Source: Anaeramoeba flamelloides (lineage: Eukaryota > Metamonada > Anaeramoebidae). From it: 64,000 bases of DNA. Below, in pieces: positions 54,530 through 64,000 of this stretch. The stretch's first letter is position 1. The number at the start of each line of letters is the position of its first letter. The translations under genes and the position numbers were made by a program. The notes under the pieces were generated by a model that worked only from the letters and a program-made list of their open reading frames with translations, was not told the DNA's origin and ran no database searches. The DNA is taken from positions 6,200,001 to 6,264,000 of the forward strand of contig JANTQA010000047.1 of assembly GCA_027625915.1 (NCBI GenBank), read 5' to 3'.

Positions 54530-56025
54530 GATATTTGAATACTATTATTTTCCAATTAATAAATGAAAATTTTTAGTTCACATTCTAAAATATTTTTCTG
54601 GTTTTTAAGTTAAGGGACTAGTAACTCTTATTTATTTTTTTTCCCAAAGGTAATAGAGTAATTATTTACATAAGGATACAATTAAACCCAATAAGAAACT
54701 TCGTTTGTCAGCTTTAGAGAAATGAATAATCATTTTTAAAAGATTTCCTTTTGCTAATGGAATTTTTAATAAAAAGATCTGATCCTTTTTTGTTGGGTTT
54801 TTGGATCAAATTAGAAAAATAAAAATTTGCAAAAAATTTTTAATTTTGAAGAAATATCACTTTTAGTAATTTCTGAGAGTCTTTATGAACAAATAACCTT
54901 GTGTCTTTAATATTATTCCTTAAAAAATACCTTAAAAAATATTTCAAATATTGAATCCTTGAAGATCAAAAAAATTTGAACATTTATTTTATTCAATAAT
55001 ATTTATGAAATTTCTTGAGATTTAAAAGACTTGTCAATATACCTTTTCAAATATCAAGAGTATAAACAAGGAACTTTTTATATTAAAATCAGGTATTTGA
55101 TAATATCCATTATTTTTTTTATTATTAGAAATATGCATTTGAATTGTTTTATTTGTTGCAAAATCTTGAAAAATTGAGAAATAAATGTAAAACCTATTTG
55201 ATACATTTAATTATTGGGTTGTTAAGGACTTACTGAAATAATTAAGATTGGGTTTATAATTATTAATTATAAATAATCAAATTAAAAAGTATTTCTTTAG
55301 ATAATAAGTTGAATTTTCCATTTTTTAAAATTGTATTTCGGGAGTATTTTTAATTCGATTCTTTGGTTCTTTTTCTCATATTTTTTATTCAACTTATAGA
55401 AAAAATAGATTTGGTGTGTTCTTTGAATCAAAAAATTATATTTTTTCCAAGTTTAAAATAATTATTGTATTTTTTTTTTTGGGGTTAAGTAGATTTTTAA
55501 AACTTAGTTATTTTAGAACTTAGTGGTTTCATTTTTAATGTTTATTTTTGTACACTTCCTTTACAGGTAATAAGATTTCAATCTTCTTTCTTTGAAAATA
55601 ATTTTTTTAAAATAATTCAGAAATATGTTGGATTTTGAACTTTTCAAGTTTGTGAAAAATGGATCATTCCTTTAAAAACAATAATTCATTTCTGAAAATA
55701 GAATTAAAAGTAAGCCACGTCTTGTAGTTATCAGCTTTTTACTTTATTTTTCCATTTCAAGATACGGTAAATCTTTATTAAATTTGTTAGTAAATTTACT
55801 TGAATATTTTTTTCAGTTTACTAGTCCCTTAAAGAAAATCCAAAGATCTTTACAACATCGTTTAGAAAGGATATTTTTAGACAACAAATTAAACTTCCAA
55901 AGTGAACTCTAAGATAAAATTTTTACTCTGTTAATTTGATTTTAACAGTAATAATTACTATTCATTTTGGAAATTGAAATAAAAATTTTCCTTTTTTAAT
56001 TGGAAAATAACAGTAATAAAAACAA
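54530..56025. repeat. Repeat family Q, copy split by a TTAA element
   Basis: The left part 54530-54613 and right part 55829-56025 together match the inverse of the uninterrupted repeat 16085-16310 (CCAATTAATAAATGAAAATT at left; AGAAAATCCAAAGATCTTTA, GTTAATTTGATTTTAACAGT, CATTTTGGAAATTGAAATAA at right). The element 54614-55828 interrupts it at TTAA. Confidence 0.65.
54614..55828. mobile_element. TTAA-target (piggyBac-like) non-autonomous element
   Basis: Flanked by TTAA at 54610-54613 and 55829-55832. Termini are GGGACTAGTAACT and its inverse AGTTTACTAGTCCC. Length 1,215 bp, no transposase readable. The uninterrupted host repeat at 16085-16310 reads TTTCTTTAACTTC with a single TTAA, an independent empty site. 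Decayed relatives lie at 18230-18896 and 1730-2246. It is clearly younger than those relics, as both termini and the target duplication are intact. Confidence 0.8.
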
Positions 56026-58697
56026 GAAATATTATCACCCCATATTCGATTTCCTTATCCAAACAAACCACAAATTAAAATCTACTTGTTTAGAAAGCCC
56101 AATTAGAAAAAAATATAAAGGAAAAGGAAGTTAAAATTTTTACCCATTAATTTTGGATCTATCAATCAATATAAGATCAAAGAAACCAGCAATAAATCAA
56201 ATATTGTATATATGGTGTTAATTTCTGAAAGTTCTCTTATTCAAAAAGAAATTATAAAAATAAAGGATCAAATTTGAAAAATTTATCTTAGTAAATAGAG
56301 TTAAATTCTTTGAATTTTTCTCAACAAAAAACTAAAAAAATCAGTCTAAATCAGAAAATACCGAAAATTTTTAACAAATATCAATCTGATTTTAATTTTT
56401 CTTAAAATAGAATGAGGTATTTTCTTTCAAAAATGATTTGTCCTTAGGTATACTATTGGGTAGTGAATAAGATGTTGTATTGGAACAAGAAAAAAAAAAA
56501 ACATGGTTTCTGATTTCAAATACAGTTTTTTATTTTTGTGACAGATCATTTTATCGATCATCTGATTCTAAGAATCCCTAGTTCACCAATTTAAATTATA
56601 AATGATTGTTTTTTGTAATTTTCATTTCTCATTGCTGAATTTTCAAAAAATACTAAACTTTTTCTTTCTCTTTTTGAGTTTGTTTTCTGATAAAAAATGT
56701 TGAAAAATTTGGGAAAACAAATAGAAACCTGAAAAAAGTCGAATACACCTTTTAATTGGGAAGATTATTGAAAAAGAAAGTAAGATCAATAAATAAAAGA
56801 AAAATAAATATTTCAAGACAAATGAGTGATTAAAACAAAATAAATATTCTTTTTTTAACCCCCCCGTTGTGATATAGGGGGGTTTACTATCACTGATCTT
56901 TTATTAAAAATGTGATCAAAAAATTGACTATTTTTGAGATCTCCAAAAGTACAAATCATATCCCAATAAGAAAAGAAATTTAAATCGTATTTGTTGGTTT
57001 GATTAGTTCTAAAATGAAGAACGATTCTATACATTTAAATTGTTTCTTTGATGAATTGATATTGCCTCCTTTTTTTGCAAACTTTTTCCATTAAAAAAAT
57101 TTTTAGTCTTTTTTTCCTATTTTATTTTGGTTGTTCAAGTTTAATTTAATTCAACTCTTTATGTTATTCCTAGAAATGTGTATAAAAACTGGTTTGAAAA
57201 GAAATATAGCTATAATAAATAAATTCTTTTTGATGAAAAAAAGAGTAGTTATATAATATAAAAATATATCATTCATTTTTGAAGTGTGCCCTAGGTTGAA
57301 AGATTGTTATCTTTGGGAAATTATATTATGCGTTTTTTTCTTTCAAAATTTTTAATGATGGATAAAAAAAAATCATTAAAGATCTTGAAACCTTATTTTT
57401 TTTTTATTATTTTAATGTACTCAAAAATACTAATATAAAGGGGATACAAAAAATTACTTATAATTAAACCCCGCTCATTTTTTCTTCCTATTCAATAATA
57501 CCCCTAAGCTTTTTAGAAAAACTTTAGTGAAAATTGAATCATTTTAAAGGCAAAAACCTTGGTTTTTTATGAAAAATTTCAAATTCAGAATCTAATATAT
57601 TTAAAAATTTTCAAATTTTTTGATTTAATATTGTTTTTTTTTTCAAATTCGCCTCTAAAATTGTCTCTATTTTTTTTTTAAAATAAAAATTATTTAGCCA
57701 TTTATTTATAGAATTATCCTTTTTAATAGTATAAATGTAATAAAAAAAATTCCAAGTTAGTTTTATGTTGATTATTAGCTTATTTGATATTTAAAAATAT
57801 TGTTACTTTCTTAAAAAAAGTAACACCATTTTAAATTTTTTTCTAATGTTTCCAAGTTTTACATGATTCTTTGAACAATAGTAGATTTCTCTCAAAATCA
57901 ACTTTTTTTTCATTTTGGGGTGTATATTATGTGATTTAATCGACAATTTCCAGTTTTATTATTTCTTAGATAAATTAAATGCTACATTAAAATTCTGTTT
58001 TAATAATCTCTCTTTTTTTTGGAGTTGTGTTTATGTGAAATACTTGTTTTTTTTTACATTTTTTTTTTAAAGTTAATTTTTCAAAATAACGGTTCTCCAA
58101 AATTAGTTGAATTGAAAGTTCATGTTTTTTGAAAAAAAAAGCAAGAAATATTACAACACTTTCAAAAAAATAAACTGTACTGAATTAAAAAAAAAAAAAT
58201 TATTTCTTTTTACAACATTTAATTTATTAAAATAACATTTAGATAAATTCAACACCGGTTATTTTGATATTACACCATAAAAAATACAGTAGTATTAATA
58301 TACGGAAAATATAATTTTTTTTTCATCGTATTAGGTTTAATTTGGACATTTTTTTTTTTTTTTAGAAATGTTTTCATAATGGATAAAGTTTTTTAAGAAC
58401 ACCAATTCTAATAATTATCATGTATGTGAACAAATTGGGAATACACTTCAAGGCTAAATACATTTTTTATCCATAAAACAAAGCCAAAATTTAACTTTAT
58501 ATCAGAAATATTCTAATATCTGTATGATTTTACATTTCGATTTTTTTTTTTTTTTTGAGCAAAAATCATTTTTAAACTATAAATATCAATTCCTGGTTTT
58601 CTTTTCAAGGATGCCCTTTTGTAAAAAATAAAATAAATAAAATTATCTCCTTAAAAAAAGTAATTCATTTCAAATCTATATATTATTTTATGATATA
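56026..58697. other. Intergenic, no gene seen
   Basis: AT-rich sequence with no coding exon recognised. The one distinct feature is a GC-rich hairpin at 56859-56886 (AACCCCCC ... GGGGGGTT). The rest is homopolymer-rich spacer. Confidence 0.4.
56859..56886. terminator. GC-rich hairpin AACCCCCC / GGGGGGTT
   Basis: AACCCCCCCGTTGTGATATA then GGGGGGTT form an 8-bp stem with a ~11-nt loop, the only such GC-rich stem in the window. There is no adjacent gene whose end it would mark, so a terminator role is only one possibility; it may be the end of a small element. Confidence 0.25.
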
Positions 58698-58890
58698 GCC
58701 AGTTCCACCTTTAACACAAAAAAATTGAAAATTTAAGGAACATAAAAAATCTCAAATCAAGGCCCAAAATTAAATTCTAGATAAATAATTTTTTTAAAAA
58801 TAAATTCCATATTTATCATAATTAGAACTTTTTTTGTGCCTTAAAATTCCTTCAATGTTGGCAAATTTCAAGGAGAACTCATTATATAGT
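58698..58890. mobile_element. Palindromic TA-target MITE, decayed copy
   Basis: Starts TA|GCCAGTTCCACCTTTAA and contains AAATTTAAGGAACATAAAAA, ATCTCAAATCAAGGC and TTTTTTTGTGCCTTAAAATT, as in 17264-17455. Its right terminus is degraded (GTTGGCAAATTTCAAGG in place of the inverted end). Confidence 0.55.
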
Positions 58891-59159
58891 TCGCATCACT
58901 TTAAGAAACACATTTCATCAAAAAATATAAGAATACTTTTGAGTTACTGTGCTATATGTTGTTTGGAAGTATCTCAAAATATTCTTTAGTTGATAAGTTA
59001 AGAACAAAATCATAATTTTGTCAAATTTACAGAACCCGCACTAATAAATTGATAGGCAAAACTTACTAATAATTAGCTTCTGTTTAGAAAAATATCTTAA
59101 AACAATTTGATAAACAAAAGGTATATGCACAAACCTATATGTGTTCATTTTTCAGATTA

Positions 59160-59310
59160 TTCGAAGAGGTTAAATAAATTTTTAATTTTAGTTTTGTACA
59201 TTAAGGCTCTCGTCATTTTCCGGGTATTTGCTCCATACTCAAGGAGTGACTTGAGACCAAAAAGGGTATTGTGAAATAACCATTCTTTTGGTTGACAAAA
59301 TTCAAAAAAT
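59160..59310 (-). pseudogene. Importin-alpha C-terminal-like fragment, left arm
   Basis: The minus-strand frame reads CQPKEWLFHNTLFGLKSLLE then YGANTRKM and ends at a stop near 59160. TLFGLKSLLEYGANTRK aligns in spacing and character with the last armadillo repeat of importin-alpha (yeast TLDALENILKMGEADKE). It lies in the left arm of a large inverted repeat whose right arm carries a related piece at 63456-63544. It is short and without flanking exons, so the assignment is an inference. Confidence 0.35.
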
Positions 59311-59339
59311 AACAAAAAAAATTCACATTGGAACATTTT

Positions 59340-59830
59340 TGGCAAAAAAATCAACAAAGAAAAATAAGTTTGAAAGAGTTCTCAATTTCAAAAAATCAAA
59401 TTTAGAAATAAAAATTCATTTTATCTCATTTTATTTTTCAAATGGTTAAATTTCTTTAATTTAAAATACAAATGTTTTTTTTTTTTGGTATATGATTTAT
59501 TTAATTCGATTTAATCTGATTTGTGGTTATTTTGTAATCCTCTAAATTTGACCAAATAAGGATTATGAAATATTCTCATGATAAAAATAACTCATTTCGA
59601 AAAATGAAAAAAAAGAAAAAAAATTCACCGAGATCTCAAAAAGCCACAAAGAGATACACTTCAAAACTGACATAGTTGTTTTTGAAATTGTAATTCACAA
59701 CTATTCTCTTTGGAAATTGAGTGTCTCTGACTGGCACTTTTTTCTAAAAAAGTCCTCATCTTTGGTTGTTGATTTTTGGAGATCTATCGTACATCATAGG
59801 TTAGTTGGTTTTTAATTGATGTTAGGTCCT
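59340..59830 (+). repeat. Dispersed repeat family M, copy within the left inverted arm
   Basis: GAGATCTCAAAAAGCCACAA, CTTCAAAACTGACATAG and GGTTGTTGATTTTTGGAGAT match 12900-13560 and, inverted, 62850-63400. Just beyond it, CATAATGACTAGACCC|TTAA (to 59900) looks like the right terminus of a TTAA element, but no left partner was found. Confidence 0.6.
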
Positions 59831-60270
59831 CATAAAAATTAATAAAAAGTTTTTTTCCATTTCAGAAAAAAAAATTTCACCATAATGACTAGACCCTTAA
59901 GAAAGATTATTTTTGTTCCCAGAAATTTTCAATGGCTTTAAGTAACCTTTTTCAAATTGAAAACCATTTTTCAGAAGGGAAAATACATCTATTAAAAAAA
60001 CTTTCACTTAATTTGAAGCTAAAAACAAATGTTAAAATTTGAGAAAAAAATGTGAAAATTTTTGAAAAATCGGAATATTGTGGAAAATTATGTTTTTTGA
60101 GAATTTTTCACTCCATGATTAATCTATTCTCACACTAAACGACCAATTAAAGAGTATTTACTGTGCTCTATAATGAGGAAGTAGCCCTTAAATAACTGGA
60201 GAAACCCAGTGATTGTTGATTGTTATTTTTTCTTTCTTATTTTTTTTTTTTTCAGAACAAAAGAATAACA

Positions 60271-61143
60271 ATGTCCAATTTCCGAAAGAAACAAATTAAA
60301 AGAATGAAAATGTACAAGTGTACGCTCAGTAGAGAATCTTCGGTTGAAAAAAGGAGGCAATTAATTGTAAATCTCTCAAAAAACAAATCAGAATCAAATT
60401 TAGAAAAAAGAAGAAGAATTATGGATCAAACAAACATGAACTTGGAATCTGGTTCAAATAAAGGGAAATTAGCCTTTCCACGCAAAACTGTTTCATCATA
60501 CCAACAGATGTTTGACATCATTACCGAAAAAGATCCCGATTACAAAATGAAAATGGGATCAATTCTGAAAAAAATTCGTTATATGATTTCAAGCCCAAAC
60601 TATAGTGACCTTGTTATCGATATGGTTACAAACCAAAAGCTTTTAATTTCCCTTTTCAAGTTATTAGAGCCAAACAAATCTGCAATTTATCAGCTTGATG
60701 CTTTACTAATCTTATCCAATATTCTCTCACAATACAAAAACAAGATCAATTCTTTAATCCAATATGGGTTAATACCTTTCTTAGCCTACCCTCTTCAAAA
60801 CAAGACTCAAGAAAACTTAATATTTTACACACTAATTTGTGTTGGTCTCATTGGTTTGTGTTTATCAATTATTTTAATTCTTATTTTTTTTTTTTTTTTT
60901 GGTGTTTTATTAAAATCTTCTACTTGTTGCTATTTCCGCTATAATTTTTTTCTTTTTCTTTTATTTCAAATAACTTCATTAGCTGGTTCGAATGAAAAAA
61001 ACCGTAACAAGATCATAGATAGTGATCTCCCAAAATTTATTATTCAAATAGTTGAAAATACGAAAGATCTCCGGTTAATTCGACAATCTTCTTGGGTTTT
61101 TTCTGTTTTGTTTGATCAGATTCCCTTACCAAGTTTTGAAAAA
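60271..61143 (+). CDS. Importin-alpha (karyopherin-alpha), N-terminal part
   Basis: Exons 60271-60853 and 60983-61143 (intron 129 nt, phase 1) encode 248 residues; a further donor (GTAAGA) follows at 61144, but no next exon is recognised. Importin-alpha links nuclear localisation signals to importin-beta. Residues ~1-50 are the importin-beta-binding domain: RKKQIKRMKMYK, then SVEKRRQLIVNLSK and NLEKRRRI, as in RRRREEVSVELRK-type IBBs. Then three armadillo repeats follow: LLEPNKSAIYQLDALLILSN, the join CVGLI|AGSNEKNRNK (like WALGNIAGDSPKCRD), and RQSSWVFSVLFDQIP (like WTLSNLCRNKNP). Family members have ten repeats in ~500-550 residues. A CAG acceptor-like site just before the ATG suggests a 5'-leader intron. 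Either the middle exons lie behind a very long intron or the gene is truncated. Confidence 0.8.
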
Positions 61144-62400
61144 GTAAGAAAAGATTTTTTTTTTTTTTATCCGCTTGTAATTTTTTATTTCAACTGAATT
61201 AATTGATAAGTTTGATGACTTTATCATAGAACACACTTTGAACAAAAAACGAATGAATATAGTCGATTCCTTAAATAAGAATTACCCTTTGGTTTGTGAT
61301 CTTTTTTTGATTTTTCAAAATCCATCCTTCTCTTTCTCAAGGAATAGTGTTTTTTCGATATCATTCCACAGAAAACAAATTTTGAGAAAAGAAATTCCAA
61401 AATCGATTTTTTTGTTGAAATTTACAAGATCATACATCCTATTAGGTCATATTTTTACTGAACACGAAATACCGAACAGAAAATTCAAAAAGAATTACAG
61501 AATTGAAATTCCCAAATATAGGATTTTTTATAATTTAAAGATCAACTGACTGTTGGGAGAAAAATGGTTGGACAGCAATTTTAATTGTGAACCTTACGAA
61601 AATGATTTTTAATTTCAATCGTTTATGAAATAACTAAAGAAAATAACAATAATCAACTTATTAGAATAAGGATTAATGTAATTCTACTTTTTCAAAACCT
61701 TATCTCTTATAATCTAAAGCAAGTTTAAAAATTACCATTTTCAGAATTAATAGTAAACTTTACTAAAACTTGGATTTTTGTTAAAATAGCATGATCTACT
61801 TTTAGTTATCATCCATTCAAATGAGTATTCTACACACACTACAGATTAATGACTTGTAACACCTTTAAACCCGGATTTATATAAAAGTCACCTAGTTATC
61901 AATAGGATTTGATTTTCAATTTTACTAATGTTACCAATTAAAAATGGTTTACAACCATTTTTCTATCAACAGTAAAGTATTTTAATTTAACAAATTGAAA
62001 CAAAACCATAAAAAAAATATTTTGGCATTCATTATTTAAATTTCTGGGTTTTATCTGAACTAGTATCATAATTTATTCACATATATCATTTTTTATGAAA
62101 TTTCTAGTATTCATTAAGACTTCTTTTTATATAGGATATGATAAAATAAATAATGTGTTATTCACTTTAGGCTTAGTGTGCTAATCTAAAACTATTTTTT
62201 TTATCTCTTAAAACTCTTTTTTTATTAAAATATACTTCTTCTCATAGATTTATCTGTTTTTAGGGGGTTCATATTCATATTAAGGCTTTTAAATTATTCC
62301 AGTTAACATTTTTACTTAATACTTAATGTTGTAAAAAAAATATTATCAAAAAATTGTATTTTGGAACAGAAATTACAAAACATCTTTTCCATAAAATAAA
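61144..62400. other. Downstream of the importin fragment; no further ARM exon found
   Basis: The open frame at 61238-61549 (103 codons, begins NKKRMNIVDSLNKNYPLV) shows no armadillo pattern and resembles no family. Joining the donor at 61144 to the acceptor-like TCATAG before 61230 gives an immediate stop. The rest is AT-rich spacer. Confidence 0.4.
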
Positions 62401-62812
62401 TTCAGTAAAATATATTATGTAAAATAAAATATGTATCATAAATTATTAAAAAAAAATTCAAAAAAAAAATTACATCTCAAAAAATGGAGCAATATCTTTT
62501 GATTTTTTCAAAGCATTTTCTTTTTCATCTTTATATATTAAATCAAAATAAGGAACTTTATTTCTAATTATTTTTTTTCATCTCATAATAGAAATTATGG
62601 AAAATCCCTATAATCTTTTACTAAAATGAACTCTGTAAAATATATATGTAAAATAAAATATGCAACAAAAATTATTAAAAAAAAAATCTCAAAAAATGGA
62701 GGAATATCTTTTGATTTTTTAATAGTATTTTCTTTTTCATCTTTATATATTAAATCAAAATAAGGAACTTTATTTCTAATTATTTTTTTTTATTCCATAA
62801 TAGAAATTACTC
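62401..62812 (-). repeat. Tandem duplication carrying an exon-like coding segment
   Basis: Two units of about 200 bp, offset about 212 bp. On the minus strand both contain NKVPYFDLIYKDEKEN followed by an eight-residue lysine-rich segment and PPFFE or APFFE. The left unit closes with EM and TAA; in the right unit the stop is absent and the frame runs on into low complexity. Each is preceded by an ATTAG acceptor-like site. The conserved amino acids and in-frame substitutions (AL/TI, A/P) look like a duplicated terminal exon of a minus-strand gene. I cannot identify the protein. Confidence 0.4.
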
Positions 62813-62849
62813 AAAATCCATAATTTTTCTCTTCATACACTTTCAAACA

Positions 62850-63560
62850 AAACAAATTTGATTGATCCAACTTACTTTTTTTTTCACTTTGTGTTTTTAT
62901 AACAATCAAAAACCTATCAAAATGCAAAGGGCGATCAACTCCAAAAATCAACAATCAAAAAAGAGGAAAATTTTAGAAAAAACACAAAAAGATCCACACT
63001 CGTTTTCCTATTTGAATGGTAGTGAAATGAAATTTTGAAAACAACTGTGTTGATTTTGAAGTTTTACTCTTTGTCACTTTTTGAGATCTCAAAGATTTTT
63101 TTTTTTTTTTTTATCCATTTCTCTTATGAGTTATTTTTTTCTCGAAAGAAGGTTACAGAATCCTTACCCTTTCAAATACAGAGGGTTACAAAATAACAAA
63201 TATAAATTAGATTAAATCCAATTCAACAGATTTTAGACTGAAAAGAAAACAATTTATCTCAAATTGAAGAAATTTAATTATTTGGAAATATGAAACAATT
63301 AATTTTTTTTATAATTTGATTTTTTGTGAATTGAGAGTAATTTTAAACTTTTTTTTTTGATTTGAATTTTTTGTCAAAGAGAAGATTTACTAAATATTTT
63401 TTTGTTTATTTGAATATTTTACCCATCAGATCCAGTGAATTTTTTTATTTTTGTTATTTGAATTTTATCAATCAAAAGAAGTGCAATTTCACAATACCCT
63501 TTTTAGTGCCAAGTTGGCCTCCTTGAATATGGTGCAAATCAACAGTAAGTGAATATAGCA
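62850..63560 (-). repeat. Right arm of the 59-63.5 kb inverted repeat (family M included)
   Basis: In inverted orientation it matches 59190-59830: TTTGAGATCTCAAAGAT, CAATCAAAAAAGAGGAAAAT, TTACAAAATAACAAATATAA, and finally ATTTCACAATACCCTTTTT near 63487-63505 against the same string on the minus strand at about 59255-59275. The arms enclose the importin-alpha fragment and the exon-like duplication. Confidence 0.6.
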
Positions 63561-63786
63561 TAAGTTGTTCAAATAAAAAAATGAAATTTTCATTTCTTAA
63601 AATGATAAATGTTTCCTTTTTGTTTGGATTTATTCTTGACTTTTGTCCAAAGAATTTTTTTACTTTAAATAAACCAATTCATGTTAAAAAGATCATTAAA
63701 TGATCAATTTTACTGGAGCATGACTGGCTCAAAATTTAAACCTTCTCGCAAAAATGGTCATTCTGAATAATCTCTGTTTCATTTAG

Positions 63787-63934
63787 GGTTCTTGCTTTAC
63801 CCAAGACACACAAATATATAGCTAAAAAAGAAAGAACCAAGTTGATAATTAGAGAACACGAATTACAACCACTTTATTGGAAAACTCCAGTTATTGAAAA
63901 AAAGGAAAATGAAGTGAAACGTTTTATGATTTGA
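63787..63934 (+). CDS. Terminal exon of an unidentified gene
   Basis: After the acceptor CATTTAG, a clean open stretch encodes VLALPKTHKYIAKKERTKLI then IREHELQPLYWKTPVIEKK and ends at TGA (63932-63934). A 38-nt exon 63507-63544 (acceptor TTTTTAG, donor GTAAGTG; GLLEYGANQ) splices to it in phase. The upstream peptide resembles the importin-like fragment at 59160-59310, so this could be the displaced 3' end of the importin gene, but the tail itself matches nothing I know. Codon use is protein-like. Confidence 0.4.
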
Positions 63935-64000
63935 TAAATCAAATACCAGTATGAAAAAAAAAAAACACTTGTTTGAAAAATTCAAAAAAAAGTAAACCAA

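Noticed and set aside
59881-60190. ACTAGACCC|TTAA and GTAGCCC|TTAA as ends of a TTAA element
   Set aside because: Both read as right ends; no left partners were found, so no element can be delimited.
61238-61549. 103-codon frame as continuation of importin-alpha
   Set aside because: No armadillo pattern, and direct splicing from 61143 gives a stop at once.
1-64000. tRNA, rRNA, CRISPR arrays and bacterial-type operons
   Set aside because: No cloverleaf with A/B boxes, no rRNA core and no regular spacer array was recognised; the genes are spliced and eukaryotic.

Overview
This is AT-rich nuclear DNA of a protist-like eukaryote. Genes are interrupted by GT-AG introns, homopolymer T and A tracts are everywhere (one T run is 64 nt), TAA and TAG serve as stops, and most of the window is intron or intergenic repeat. 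Lys/Glu/Asn-rich low-complexity inserts in conserved proteins and the eukaryote-only gene set fit a free-living amoeboid or flagellate protist. An anaeramoebid-like metamonad is my best guess, but it is not proven by anything here.

Seven protein genes can be supported. Left to right they are: a large single-pass membrane protein with about nine LEA/Tag1-like repeats (6851-11095, +); the RNA polymerase III subunit RPC8/RPC25 (14310-15182, -); a five-exon secretory-pathway short-chain dehydrogenase (19084-25836, +); a three-exon RagA/B GTPase (27966-29345, -); a C9orf72 homologue (30169-39526, +) with a 7.1 kb first intron; a long-chain acyl-CoA synthetase spread over 10 kb (42954-53210, -); and the N-terminal part of an importin-alpha (60271-61143, +) that I cannot follow to its end. 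Exon joins were worked out by eye from GT/AG sites, reading phase and family alignment. The SDR, RagA and C9orf72 models close in frame.

The most interesting functional point is the head-to-head pair RagA / C9orf72, about 0.8 kb apart. Both proteins act at the lysosome in amino-acid sensing and TORC1 control in animals, so a shared promoter region would be meaningful.

The rest is a museum of small mobile elements. There are TTAA-target (piggyBac-like) non-autonomous elements at 2427-3792, 32920-33091 and 54614-55828. Two of them sit inside other repeats whose uninterrupted paralogues in this same window show the empty site. There are TA-target (Tc1/mariner-like) elements with CAGT ends, a 1.7 kb element with about 500-bp inverted arms, LINE 3' ends joined to (TA)n, a 10-bp-period satellite, and several further dispersed families. 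One TA element inside C9orf72 intron 1 carries a two-exon, phase-consistent coding fragment of unknown origin. The right end (59-64 kb) is a large inverted repeat around the importin gene, with importin-like and unidentified exon fragments in and beside its arms.
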